From Georgenia satyanarayanai (GTDB lineage Bacteria; Actinomycetota; Actinomycetes; Actinomycetales; Actinomycetaceae): a DNA stretch of 41,444 nucleotides. How positions within the stretch are numbered: position 1 is the stretch's first letter; each line of letters opens with the position of its first letter. The DNA lies in contig NZ_UETB01000020.1 of assembly GCF_900116375.1 (NCBI RefSeq), forward strand, positions 1 through 41,444, read 5' to 3'. Below, one piece after another: positions 15,348 through 23,502 of this stretch. Below the pieces are notes generated by a model. That model saw only the letters and a program-made list of their open reading frames with translations. It made no database searches and had not been told where the DNA came from. The position numbers and the translations under genes are program-made.

Positions 15348-16328
15348 TCAGGCGGTGGCGAGCTCGGGGACCGGCGGCGCCGCGGCGTCGTCGTCCTCCC
15401 CGGCCACCGCGAGGAAGGCACGCTCGAGGGAGGCGTGGCTGGCCTCGAGGTTGGCGAGCGCCTCACCGGCCGCGTTGGCGCGCTCGAGGAGCGCGGTGAG
15501 CGTGGCCTGGAGGTCGTGCGACTCGATCTCCACCAGGCCGGTGCGGGTGCGCCCGGCGGTGAGGAGCGCGGGCAGGGCGTGCAGGGTGCGCGGGTCGGCG
15601 AGCTCACCGGACGAGGTGCGGTAGCGGATGCGCGCCGGCTCCCCGGCGACGATCTCGGCGACCGTGCCCTCGCGGACCACGCGGCCCCCGTGCATGATCG
15701 CGAGCCGGTCGGCGAGCTCCTCGGCCTCCTCGAGGTAGTGGGTGGTGAGGACGACCGTCGTGCCCGCCTCGAGGAGCTGACGCACGAGCTCCCACGCGTC
15801 GCGGCGCGACTGCGGGTCCAGACCGGTGGTCGGCTCGTCGAGGAAGAGGACCTCGGGGCGGCCCATGATCGCCAGGGCGAGGTCGAGGCGGCGGCGCTCA
15901 CCGCCGGACAGCGACTTCACCTGGACCGAGGCGCGGTGACGCAGCCCGACGAGCTCGAGCGCGTGCGCCACGGGCATGGGGGCGCCGAGGGTGCCGTGCC
16001 ACATCCGGGCGGTCTCGGCGGTGGTGAGGTCGGCGGGGAAGCCGGCCTCCTGGAGCATGATCCCGGTGCGCGGGCGCACGAGGTGACGCTCGCGGTAGGG
16101 GTCGCGGCCCAGGACGCGGACGCTGCCGGCGGAGGCCGGGGCGATGCCCTCGACGACCTCGAGGAGCGAGGTCTTGCCGGCGCCGTTGGTGCCGAGGAGC
16201 GCGAAGAGCTCCCCGCGGCGGACGGTGAGGTCCACGCCCCGCACCGCCGTGAAGGCGCTCTTCCCGGAGCCGTAGCGGCGCTGGACGCCGGTGACGGTGA
16301 TGACGGAGCTGGTGTCGGTGGTGGTCAT
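15348..16328 (-). CDS. ABC exporter ATP-binding protein
   Basis: The 326-residue protein carries Walker A GTNGAGKTS, Q-loop MLQEAGF, signature SLSGGERRRLDLALA, Walker B VLFLDEPTTGLD and the H-loop LTTHY. A C-terminal extension of about 90 residues follows the ATPase core, as in CcmA/DrrA-type exporters. The ATG at 16328 is chosen over an in-frame ATG at 16343 because AAGGTGG lies at the right distance upstream. It is the first gene of the four-gene exporter-plus-sensor unit, 39 nt before the permease. Confidence 0.93.
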   Translation of the reverse strand: MTTTDTSSVITVTGVQRRYGSGKSAFTAVRGVDLTVRRGELFALLGTNGAGKTSLLEVVEGIAPASAGSVRVLGRDPYRERHLVRPRTGIMLQEAGFPADLTTAETARMWHGTLGAPMPVAHALELVGLRHRASVQVKSLSGGERRRLDLALAIMGRPEVLFLDEPTTGLDPQSRRDAWELVRQLLEAGTTVVLTTHYLEEAEELADRLAIMHGGRVVREGTVAEIVAGEPARIRYRTSSGELADPRTLHALPALLTAGRTRTGLVEIESHDLQATLTALLERANAAGEALANLEASHASLERAFLAVAGEDDDAAAPPVPELATA

Positions 16329-16396
16329 GTCCCCACCTTCCACCCGGTCTCGCGCGTGCAGCAGTGCACGGCGTCATCACGTCCGGTGGACGACGC

Positions 16397-16432
16397 ACGG
16401 CCGGCACATGACACGTGTCATGGGCCGGCCGT
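16397..16432 (-). terminator. 36-bp near-perfect palindrome after murA
   Basis: Arms ACGGCCGGC and GCCGGCCGT flank the 16-bp perfect palindrome CATGACACGTGTCATG (16407-16422), with a single mismatch pair (16406/16423). It starts 8 nt past the murA stop, so a terminator is the simplest reading. It is also about 70 nt upstream of the exporter operon start, so an operator role for that operon cannot be excluded. Confidence 0.55.
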
Positions 16433-16440
16433 GGACCTGC

Positions 16441-17760
16441 TCAGTCGAGCGGCTGCACGTCCGCGCCGAGGGCGCGGAGCTTGCCCATGAAGTCCTCGTA
16501 GCCGCGGTAGATGATGTCGATGCCGCTCACCCGCGAGGTGCCCTCGGCGGCGAGGGCCGCGATGAGGTGGGAGAAGCCGCCACGGAGGTCGGGGACCTCG
16601 ATGTCGGCGGCGCGCAGCGGCGTCGGGCCGGAGACGACGGCGGAGTGGTTGAAGTTGCGGTGCCCGAAGCGGCAGGGCGAGCCGCCGAGGCACTCGCGGT
16701 AGACCTGGATCTGGGCACCCATGCCGCGCAGCGCCTCGGTGAAGCCGAAGCGGTTCTCGTACACGGTCTCGTGGACGATCGACAGGCCGGTGGCCTGGGT
16801 GAGCGCGACGACGAGCGGCTGCTGCCAGTCGGTCATGAAGCCGGGGTGGACGTCGGTCTCCAGGACGATCGACTTGAGCTCGCCGCCCGGGTGCCAGAAA
16901 CGGATGCCCTCGTCGGTGACCTCGAAGTCGCCGCCGACCTTCCGGAAGGTGTTGAGGAAGGCCATCATCCCGTGCTGGTCCGCGCCGCGGACCATGATGT
17001 CGCCGCCGGTGGCCAGCGCCGCGCAGGCCCACGAGCCGGCCTCGATGCGGTCGGTGAGCGCGGTGTAGGTCGCACCGCCGAGGCGGTCGACGCCCTCGAT
17101 GCGGATGACGCGGTCGGTGTCGACGGAGATGATCGCGCCCATGCGCTGGAGGAAGGCGATGAGCGCCATGATCTCCGGCTCGGTGGCGGCGTTGCTCAGC
17201 TCGGTCTTGCCCTTGGCACGCACGGCGGTGAGCAGCAGCTGCTCGGTGGCGCCGACGCTCGGGTAGGGCAGGGCGATCTTGGCGCCGGTCAGCCCGCGCG
17301 GGGCGGTGATGTGGATGCCCTGCGGGCGCTTGTCCACGACGGCGCCGAACTCGCGCAGGATCGACAGGTGGTAGTCGATCGGGCGGTCGCCGATGCGGCA
17401 GCCGCCGAGGTCGGGGATGAAGGCCTCCCCGAGGCGGTGGAGCAGCGGGCCGCAGAAGAGGATCGGGATGCGGCTGGAGCCGGCGTGGGCGTCGATGTCC
17501 GCGACGTGCGCGGTCTCGACGTCGCTGGAGTCCAGGCGGATGACGCCGGCCTCGACGTCGTAGTCCACCGTGACCCCGTGCAGGCGCAGCAGGCCCGAGA
17601 CGACCTCGACGTCCTTGATCTGCGGGACGTTCCGCAGCTCGGACGGGTCCTCGCCGAGGAGGGCCGCGACCATGGCCTTGGAGACGAAGTTCTTCGCGCC
17701 CCGGACGCTGATCTCGCCCTTCAGGGGCGTCCCGCCGTTCACCTGCAGTACTGCGCTCAT
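16441..17760 (-). CDS. murA: UDP-N-acetylglucosamine 1-carboxyvinyltransferase
   Basis: MurA transfers enolpyruvate from PEP to UDP-GlcNAc, the first committed step of peptidoglycan synthesis. The 439-residue product has GAKNFVSKAM (catalytic Lys/Asn region), RIPILFCGPLLHRLG, and the flexible loop LGGCRIGDRPIDYH. The loop cysteine (C121) is present, so the enzyme should be of the fosfomycin-sensitive type, unlike the Asp form of mycobacteria. PYPSVGATE and DRIEAGS are also seen. GAGGTG lies 4-5 nt before the ATG at 17760. A -10-like TATGCT lies at 17806-17811 on the minus strand. Confidence 0.97.
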   Translation of the reverse strand: MSAVLQVNGGTPLKGEISVRGAKNFVSKAMVAALLGEDPSELRNVPQIKDVEVVSGLLRLHGVTVDYDVEAGVIRLDSSDVETAHVADIDAHAGSSRIPILFCGPLLHRLGEAFIPDLGGCRIGDRPIDYHLSILREFGAVVDKRPQGIHITAPRGLTGAKIALPYPSVGATEQLLLTAVRAKGKTELSNAATEPEIMALIAFLQRMGAIISVDTDRVIRIEGVDRLGGATYTALTDRIEAGSWACAALATGGDIMVRGADQHGMMAFLNTFRKVGGDFEVTDEGIRFWHPGGELKSIVLETDVHPGFMTDWQQPLVVALTQATGLSIVHETVYENRFGFTEALRGMGAQIQVYRECLGGSPCRFGHRNFNHSAVVSGPTPLRAADIEVPDLRGGFSHLIAALAAEGTSRVSGIDIIYRGYEDFMGKLRALGADVQPLD

Positions 17761-18029
17761 ACCCACCTCATCGCCGACCCGGACCCGCGCGGCCCGGACT
17801 GTCCAGCATAGGCGGCTGATGTGAGGGAGCGATGAGAGGACGTGAAGGGTCCGTGAAGGTGCCCAACCTCACGCGGGCGACTCTGCCCAGGCGCCCCGCG
17901 CCGACCTCCCCGGTTCACCTCACCCGGAGCCGTGCGGACCGGGGAGGTCGGAGGAGAAGCGGGGAGGTCACCGGACCTGGACCGGCGGGCACGTCGCCGG
18001 GGTCCCGGCGGGCCCGCCCCGCCACCGCC

Positions 18030-18058
18030 TTGACAGGCATGGTGACCGGTGCCACGCT
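18030..18058 (+). promoter_or_regulatory. Promoter of the sugar-uptake operon
   Basis: TTGACA (18030-18035) is a consensus -35 element. At 17 nt spacing the -10 is CACGCT (18053-18058). Transcription would begin near 18065, inside the palindromic operator, giving a leader of about 70 nt. The weak -10 with a perfect -35 is a common design for a regulated promoter. Confidence 0.7.
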
Positions 18059-18060
18059 TC

Positions 18061-18078
18061 TGCCGAATCGATTCGGCA
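18061..18078. promoter_or_regulatory. LacI-type operator
   Basis: TGCCGAATCGATTCGGCA is an 18-bp perfect palindrome with a central CG, the symmetry and size usual for LacI-family sites. It covers the predicted start point of the operon that ends with its own LacI-family gene (22326-23348), so repression by blocking initiation is the natural reading. Binding by that protein is inferred. Confidence 0.75.
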
Positions 18079-18132
18079 CCTCCACGGCGCCGGATCGTGA
18101 CCCCCCATCGGACACAGGCGTCGGGAGCGCAG

Positions 18133-19455
18133 ATGAACAATCGACGGACACGGATCGGGATCGCCCTGGCGGCGGCACTCGCACTGACGGCATGCAGCAA
18201 CGACGACGGCGCCTCGTCCGGCAGCGGCGACGGCGAGGGCGGCGGTGAGATCACCGTCTGGGCCCACCAGGGCCAGGAGTCGGAGGTCACCGCCCTCCAG
18301 TCCGCCGTCGACGGCTTCAACTCCTCCCAGGAGGAGTACACGGCCACCCTCCAGCTCGTCCCCGAGGCGGACTACACGAGCACGGTGACGACGACCGGCG
18401 CCGACTCCCTGCCCGACGTCCTCGAGTACGACGGCCCGATGATGGCCTCGCTCGTCTACGCCGGGAAGCTCGCCCCGGTCGGTGACCTCGTCTCCGCCGA
18501 GACGCTGGACAACCAGACCGACTCCGCCCTCGCGCAGAACACCTACCCCAGTGACGGCGAGGTCTACGGCGTCTCCCAGTTCGACGCCTCCCTCGGCATC
18601 TACGCGAGCGCGTCGATGCTCGAGGCCGCGGGCGTCGACTACCCGCAGGGCCTGGAGGACGCCTGGACGGTCGAGGAGTTCGAGGCCGCCCTCGAGGCGC
18701 TCGCCGCGGAGGACGAGGACGGGCAGGTCCTCGACATCAAGGAGAACTACGGCGCCGAGTGGCCGACCTACGGCTTCCTGCCGGTCGCCTGGTCCACCGG
18801 GCAGAACATCATCGCTGACAACACCGCCGACGGGAACCTCAACAGCCCCGAGGTCGTCGCCGCCGTCGAGCGCTTCGCCGGCTGGCGCGAGTACATCGAC
18901 CCGAACACCGACGACGCCGCCTTCGTCGACGGCCGCGTCGCGATGAGCTGGGTGGGCCACTGGATGTACAACCCCTACGCCGAGGCACTCGGCGAGGACC
19001 TCGTCGTCCTGCCGCTGCCCGACTTCGGCGCCGGCCCCAAGAGCGGCCAGGGCTCCTGGGCGTGGGGCGTCAACCCCGAGAGCGACAACGCCGAGGGCGC
19101 CGCGGCCTTCCTCGACTTCCTCACCACCGACGAGCAGGTGGCGGCGATGACCGAGGCCAACGCCGCTCCCCCGGCCACGACCACGGTCCTGGAGTCCAGC
19201 GAGCTCTACGGCGCCGACGGCCCGCTCGCCATCTTCGCCGAGTCGCTCCAGGCCACGTGCGGCGACGCCGTGCCCAGCGAGGACTGCGTGGCGGTGCCCC
19301 GCCCGATCACGCCGGCCTACCCGGTGATCAGCCAGCAGTTCTCCGAGGCCTTCTTCGGTGCCTACGAGGGCGGCGACGCCCAGGAGCTGCTCGACACCGC
19401 GGCCCGCACCATCGACCTGGACTTCCAGGACAACGACGGCTACGGCCTGAGCTGA
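18133..19455 (+). CDS. Sugar ABC transporter substrate-binding lipoprotein
   Basis: The 440-residue protein has a signal peptide with lipobox LTAC (Cys21), a Gly/Ser/Asp-rich linker, then a family 1 (MalE/UgpB-like) binding fold starting GEITVWAHQGQESEVTALQ. WAWGVNPESDNAEGAAAFLDFL is the typical hinge-region sequence of carbohydrate-binding members. It should capture a sugar outside the membrane and deliver it to the two permeases encoded next. GGGAG precedes the ATG at 18133. The leader holds a LacI-type operator. A 15-bp hairpin follows the stop and probably raises its mRNA level relative to the permeases. Confidence 0.93.
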   Translation: MNNRRTRIGIALAAALALTACSNDDGASSGSGDGEGGGEITVWAHQGQESEVTALQSAVDGFNSSQEEYTATLQLVPEADYTSTVTTTGADSLPDVLEYDGPMMASLVYAGKLAPVGDLVSAETLDNQTDSALAQNTYPSDGEVYGVSQFDASLGIYASASMLEAAGVDYPQGLEDAWTVEEFEAALEALAAEDEDGQVLDIKENYGAEWPTYGFLPVAWSTGQNIIADNTADGNLNSPEVVAAVERFAGWREYIDPNTDDAAFVDGRVAMSWVGHWMYNPYAEALGEDLVVLPLPDFGAGPKSGQGSWAWGVNPESDNAEGAAAFLDFLTTDEQVAAMTEANAAPPATTTVLESSELYGADGPLAIFAESLQATCGDAVPSEDCVAVPRPITPAYPVISQQFSEAFFGAYEGGDAQELLDTAARTIDLDFQDNDGYGLS

Positions 19456-19461
19456 CCACCC

Positions 19462-19494
19462 GCTGGGGGCGGGAGCACCGCTCCCGCCCCCAGC
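19462..19494 (+). terminator. Intra-operon hairpin between binding protein and permease
   Basis: Perfect 15-bp stem (19462-19476 with 19480-19494) and a 3-nt loop, 6 nt past the binding-protein stop and 19 nt before the permease start. No T-tract. It most likely acts as a 3' stabiliser or partial terminator that keeps binding protein in excess over permeases. Confidence 0.75.
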
Positions 19495-19513
19495 ACCCTC
19501 GCGAGGAGGAACC

Positions 19514-20443
19514 ATGACCACTGCGGTGACACGCCGGGCACGCGCCCGGCGCCCGGAGACCCTGGCGGGCTGGGCGATGGTCGCGCCCGCCGCGATCGGG
19601 CTCCTGCTGTTCGTGCTGCTGCCCTTCGTGCTGGCGGGCTGGCTGTCGACGCAGAACGTGCGCCTGGACACCCCGCAGCCGCCGTCGTGGTTCGGGCTCG
19701 AGCACTACCGGCGCATCCTCCTCGACCCGGACTTCCGCGGGGAGTTCCTCACCGGGCTGCGCAACAACCTCATCTTCGCCGCCGTCGTCGTGCCGGTGCA
19801 GACGAGCCTGGCGCTCGCGCTGGCCGTCCTGCTCAACCGGCCGCTGCGCGGGATGCCGGTGTTCCGCACCTTCTTCTTCATGCCGGTCGTCTTCCCGATG
19901 GCCCTCGTCGCCGTCGTGTGGAAGGTCATCTACACCCGCGGGGAGCAGGGCCTGCTCAACTCGGTGCTCGACACCGTCTCCTTCGGGCTCCTCCCCACCC
20001 AGGACTGGCTGGGCAACCCCAGTACCGCCCTCGCCGCGATCATCATCATGTCGATCTGGCAGGGCGTCGGGCTGCAGATGGTCATCCTCCTCGCGGGCCT
20101 CCAGGGCATCCCCGGGGAGCTCTACGAGGCCGCGGCCCTCGACAAGGCCGGCCCGTGGCAGCGGTTCCGGCACGTCACCCTGCCGGGCCTGCGCAACACC
20201 CTGATCTTCGTCGCGATGGTGACGACGATCCTGTCCTTCCGCGTCTTCGACCAGGTCTACATCATGACCGGCGGCGGCCCGCAGGACGCGACGACGACGG
20301 TGATGTACCAGGCCGTGACGACGGCCTTCACCGCGAACAACGTCGGACGCGCGTCGGCCATCACGGTCCTGTTCTTCGTCATCGTCCTGACCATCACCCT
20401 GATCCAGCGTCGCGTGCTGCGCGAGGAGCGTGAGATCGCATGA
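19514..20443 (+). CDS. Sugar ABC transporter permease (MalF/UgpA-like)
   Basis: The 309-residue protein has about six membrane helices and the EAA loop ELYEAAALDKAGPWQRFRHVTLP, where the ATPase docks. MVAPAAIGLLLFVLLPF is the usual first helix of this family. A strong Shine-Dalgarno (GAGGAGG) precedes the ATG. The stop overlaps the next gene by 4 nt (ATGA), coupling the two permeases, which should form a heterodimer. Confidence 0.94.
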   Translation: MTTAVTRRARARRPETLAGWAMVAPAAIGLLLFVLLPFVLAGWLSTQNVRLDTPQPPSWFGLEHYRRILLDPDFRGEFLTGLRNNLIFAAVVVPVQTSLALALAVLLNRPLRGMPVFRTFFFMPVVFPMALVAVVWKVIYTRGEQGLLNSVLDTVSFGLLPTQDWLGNPSTALAAIIIMSIWQGVGLQMVILLAGLQGIPGELYEAAALDKAGPWQRFRHVTLPGLRNTLIFVAMVTTILSFRVFDQVYIMTGGGPQDATTTVMYQAVTTAFTANNVGRASAITVLFFVIVLTITLIQRRVLREEREIA

Positions 20444-21285
20444 CCACCCACCGCTCCCGTCCCGCGCGCACCGCGGGCAGCTACCTCGTCCTCACGGTCC
20501 TCGCGCTCGTCTTCGTCGCGCCGATCGCCTACCTCGTCATCGGCAGCTTCAAGCCGTCCTCGGAGGTCATCGACGGCGTCGGCGGCTTCGTGCCGCGGGA
20601 CCTGTCGCTGGACAACTACACCGGGATGCTGGGCCGCTTCTCCAGCCCCGCCACCGGGTACTTCGCCGACTTCTTCCTCACCTCGCTGCTCGTCACGACC
20701 GGTGTCGTCCTCCTCGGTCTGCTCGTCAACTCGATGGCCGCCTACTCTCTCGCGCGGCTGCGCTGGGGCGGGCGTGACGCCGTCATGCTGGGCGTCGTCG
20801 CCCTGACGATCCTGCCCTTCGAGGCGATCGCCGTGCCGCTGTTCTACGCGCTCAACGAGCACCGCAACACGTACTACATCCAGATCCTGCCGTTCGTCGC
20901 GAGCGCCTTCTCCATCTACCTCTTCTACTCCTTCTTCATCGGCCTGCCGAAGGAGATCGAGGAGGCCGCGCGCCTGGACGGCGCGGGCGTGTGGCGCACC
21001 TACCTGCGCATCATCGTGCCGATGTCCAAGCCGGTCTTCGCCACGGTCGCGATCCTGTCCTTCCTCACCACGTGGGGCTCCTTCCTGTGGCCGGTCATGA
21101 TGGTCGACCAGCCGCAGAAGCGGCCGCTGCCGCTGGCGATCGCGGTGTTCCAGGGCCAGCCGCCCTACGACTGGGGCCAGATCTTCGCCTTCGGCGTCCT
21201 CATGGTGCTGCCCGTCCTCGTCGTCTTCCTGCTCTTCCAGCGCTGGTTCGTCCAGAGCCTGGCCTCCTCGGGCCTCAAGGGCTGA
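20440..21285 (+). CDS. Sugar ABC transporter permease (MalG/UgpE-like)
   Basis: The 281-residue protein has six helices, the MalG-type start (GSYLVLTVLALVFVAPIAYLV, then GSFKPSSE) and the EAA loop EIEEAARLDGAGVWRTYLRIIVP. It ends SLASSGLKG, the typical C-terminus of the family. It is translationally coupled to the preceding permease. No ATP-binding subunit is encoded in the cassette, so a shared MsmK/MsmX-type ATPase from elsewhere is expected. Confidence 0.94.
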   Translation: MTTHRSRPARTAGSYLVLTVLALVFVAPIAYLVIGSFKPSSEVIDGVGGFVPRDLSLDNYTGMLGRFSSPATGYFADFFLTSLLVTTGVVLLGLLVNSMAAYSLARLRWGGRDAVMLGVVALTILPFEAIAVPLFYALNEHRNTYYIQILPFVASAFSIYLFYSFFIGLPKEIEEAARLDGAGVWRTYLRIIVPMSKPVFATVAILSFLTTWGSFLWPVMMVDQPQKRPLPLAIAVFQGQPPYDWGQIFAFGVLMVLPVLVVFLLFQRWFVQSLASSGLKG

Positions 21286-21329
21286 CACTCGCCCGCTCGC
21301 CCGCTCCACCACCGAGAGAAAGCAGCTGC

Positions 21330-22289
21330 ATGCCACTCGCCCTGCCCGACCGCTGGGTCTGGGACTTCTGGTTCGCCCACGACGGGGACGACGTCCACGT
21401 CTTCTACCTCCAGGCACCCAAGTCCCTCGGCGACCCCGACCTGCGCCACCACAGCGCGACCGTCGGGCACGCCGTGAGCCGCGACCTGCGCAGCTGGGAG
21501 GTCCTCCCCGACGCGCTCGGGCCCGGCGAGGGTGAGGACTTCGACTCCCTGGCCACGTGGACGGGCAGCGTCATGCGCCACGACGGTCTGTGGCACATGT
21601 TCTACACGGGCGTCTCGACGGCGGAGGGCGGCGCGGTCCAGCGCGTGGGCCTGGCCACCTCCCCCGACCTCCTCACGTGGACCAAGCAGGGGCTGCTCCT
21701 CGAGGCGGACCCCCGCTGGTACGAGCGCCTGCACGACGGCGTGCGCGAGGAGGCCTGGCGCGACCCGTGGGTGTGGCACGAGCCGACGACGGGTCGCTTC
21801 CACATGTACCTCACCGCCCGCGCCGACCACGGCCCGGTCGACGGGCGGGGCGTCATCGGCCACGCCGTCTCCGACGACCTGCGCAGGTGGGAGGCGCTGC
21901 CGCCGGTCTCGGAGCCCGGCGACTTCTACCACCTCGAGGTCCCCCAGCTCCTCCACCTCGGCGGCGCCTGGCGGGTGGCCTTCTGCCTCACCGCCGGGGA
22001 GCACAGCGCGGTCCGCCGCGACCGTCCGGGCTTCGTCGCGGAGGGCGGCACCCACGTCCTCACCGGCCCGGGGCCGCTCGGCCCGTTCCGGCTGGAGACC
22101 GAGCAGTTCCTCCTCGGCGACGCGACCGCCAGCCTCTACGCGGGGCGCTTCGTCGAGCACCGCGGCAGCTGGTCCCTCCTCGCCTGGGAGCACGTGGACG
22201 ACGACGGCGGCTTCGGCGGGCGCATCAGCGACCCGATGCCGGTGTCCGTGGACGAGGACGGGACGATCCGGGTGACGCGACCGTCCTAG
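21330..22289 (+). CDS. Cytoplasmic five-bladed beta-propeller glycosidase (GH32/GH43 superfamily)
   Basis: The 319-residue protein has no signal peptide and starts with WVWDFWFAHDGDDVHVFYLQAP, close to the N-terminal motif of GH32-like enzymes. Candidate catalytic residues are D12 (nucleophile), D145 in WRDPWVW (transition-state stabiliser) and E203 in YHLEVPQLL (acid/base). Internal repeats such as AVSRDLRSWE and AVSDDLRRWE mark propeller blades. Fructosides (sucrose, fructo-oligosaccharides) are the likeliest substrates if it is GH32-like; arabinosides or xylosides if GH43-like. It follows the permeases by 44 nt and should hydrolyse the imported sugar. Family-level confidence is good, substrate is inference. 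Confidence 0.78.
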   Translation: MPLALPDRWVWDFWFAHDGDDVHVFYLQAPKSLGDPDLRHHSATVGHAVSRDLRSWEVLPDALGPGEGEDFDSLATWTGSVMRHDGLWHMFYTGVSTAEGGAVQRVGLATSPDLLTWTKQGLLLEADPRWYERLHDGVREEAWRDPWVWHEPTTGRFHMYLTARADHGPVDGRGVIGHAVSDDLRRWEALPPVSEPGDFYHLEVPQLLHLGGAWRVAFCLTAGEHSAVRRDRPGFVAEGGTHVLTGPGPLGPFRLETEQFLLGDATASLYAGRFVEHRGSWSLLAWEHVDDDGGFGGRISDPMPVSVDEDGTIRVTRPS

Positions 22290-22325
22290 AGTGTGGGGGC
22301 GAGCAGCCGACGAGGGAGGTCCGGG

Positions 22326-23348
22326 GTGACGAGGAGGCCACGTATCCGCGACGTCGCCGAGCTCGCGGGGGTGGCGCCGTCGACGGTCTCCGTCGTCCTC
22401 AACGACACGGCCGGTGCGCGGGTTGCGGGCAGCACCCGTGACCGGGTGCGGGCGGCGGCCGCCGAGCTCGGCTACGTGCCCAACTCCCTCGCCCGGGGGC
22501 TGCGCACGCGGCGCTCGGGGACCCTCGCCTTCATCAGCGACGTCATCGCGACCACCCCGTACGCCGGCCAGCTCATCCAGGGCGCGCAGGACGCCGCCTG
22601 GGAGGCCGGCTACCTCCTCATGCTCGTCAACACCGGCGGGGACAAGACCCTCGAGGAGCACGCCGTGCGCGCGCTGCGCCAGCAGCAGGTCGACGGCGCG
22701 CTCTACGCGACGATGTACCACCGCTCGGTGACCCTCCCGCCGGTGCTCGACGGGCTGCCCACGGTGCTCCTCGACTCGCGCCCCGCGGAGGGGACGACGA
22801 CCTTCGTCGTGCCCGACGAGCAGCAGGGTGCCGAGTCCGCCGTCGAGGAGCTCGTCCGGCACGGGCACCGGCGCATCGGCTTCATCCGCGACCTGCACGA
22901 CGGCCCGGCGGTCGACCGCCGGCTGCGCGGCTACCAGGAGGTCCTCGCCGCGCACGGGCTCGAGGGGGACCCCGGCCTGGTGGTGCGCGAACGCTCGGAC
23001 TCCGCGGGCGGTGACCGCGCCGCGGGGGTGCTGCTGGACTCGGAGCGGCCGCCGTCGGCGATCTTCGCCTTCAACGACCAGATGGCGATCGGGGTCTACC
23101 GGGCCGCCGCGGCTCGGGGGGTGCGGATCCCGCAGGACCTGTCCGTCATCGGCTTCGACGACCTCTACGTCGTCTCCAGCGAGCTCACGCCGGGCCTGAC
23201 GACGATGGCGCTGCCGCACCGGGAGATGGGCCGGCTCGCCGCGCGTGCCCTCATCGCCGAGCGCGACGGCGCCGACCCTGCCGGCGAGCTCCTCGTCCCC
23301 TGCCCGGTCGTCCGCCGCGGCTCCGTCGCCCCGCCGCCGCCCGCCTAG
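22326..23348 (+). CDS. LacI family transcriptional repressor
   Basis: The 340-residue protein begins with a LacI helix-turn-helix (RIRDVAELAGVAPSTVSVVLN) and hinge (RAAAAELGYVPNSLARGLRT), followed by a periplasmic-binding-protein-like sensor domain ending IGFDDLYVVSSELTPGLTTM. It probably binds the 18-bp palindrome at 18061-18078 and releases it when the transported sugar or a product is present. The GTG at 22326 has GGGAGG upstream and begins just before the domain; a GTG-led extension to 22293 is less likely. It is the last gene of the sugar cassette, 36 nt after the glycosidase. Confidence 0.93.
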   Translation: MTRRPRIRDVAELAGVAPSTVSVVLNDTAGARVAGSTRDRVRAAAAELGYVPNSLARGLRTRRSGTLAFISDVIATTPYAGQLIQGAQDAAWEAGYLLMLVNTGGDKTLEEHAVRALRQQQVDGALYATMYHRSVTLPPVLDGLPTVLLDSRPAEGTTTFVVPDEQQGAESAVEELVRHGHRRIGFIRDLHDGPAVDRRLRGYQEVLAAHGLEGDPGLVVRERSDSAGGDRAAGVLLDSERPPSAIFAFNDQMAIGVYRAAAARGVRIPQDLSVIGFDDLYVVSSELTPGLTTMALPHREMGRLAARALIAERDGADPAGELLVPCPVVRRGSVAPPPPA

Positions 23349-23360
23349 CCCCCTCCCCCT

Positions 23361-23476
23361 CCCACACACGCCGAGAGCTGAGTTGTTACTCCCCCACACA
23401 CGCCGAGAGCTGAGTTGTCACTCCCCCACACACGCCGAGAGCTGAGTTGTTGCGCGTAACAACTCAGCTCTCGGCG
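23361..23476. repeat. Three 32-bp tandem repeats ending in a hairpin with an inverted copy
   Basis: A 32-bp unit starting CCCACACACGCCGAGAGCTG begins at 23361, 23393 and 23425 (third unit partial). One base differs between units 1 and 2 (23419). The third unit is followed after 6 nt by an inverted copy: 23433-23451 pairs perfectly with 23458-23476 over 19 bp. The array fills the gap between the convergent lacI-type gene and leuD, so the terminal hairpin may terminate both transcripts. Confidence 0.9.
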
Positions 23477-23502
23477 ATATGGGCGGCTGGGAGCGCCCCG
23501 TG

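Larger units (their letters stand above)
17761..18132. other. Intergenic region between murA and the sugar operon
   Basis: No gene is supported. It holds the murA promoter area (TATGCT at 17806-17811, minus strand), an inverted repeat with 13-bp perfect arms (CGACCTCCCCGGT at 17902-17914 and its complement at 17938-17950, 23-nt loop), a further partial copy of the right arm (CGGGGAGGTC near 17960), and the plus-strand sugar-operon promoter and operator (18030-18078). Confidence 0.65.

Noticed and set aside
16441-17760. MurA with the cysteine-to-aspartate change giving natural fosfomycin resistance
   Set aside because: The loop reads GGCRIGDRP, so the cysteine is present.
23361-23476. CRISPR array
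   Set aside because: Units are contiguous at a 32-bp period without unique spacers, there are only three, and no cas gene is nearby.
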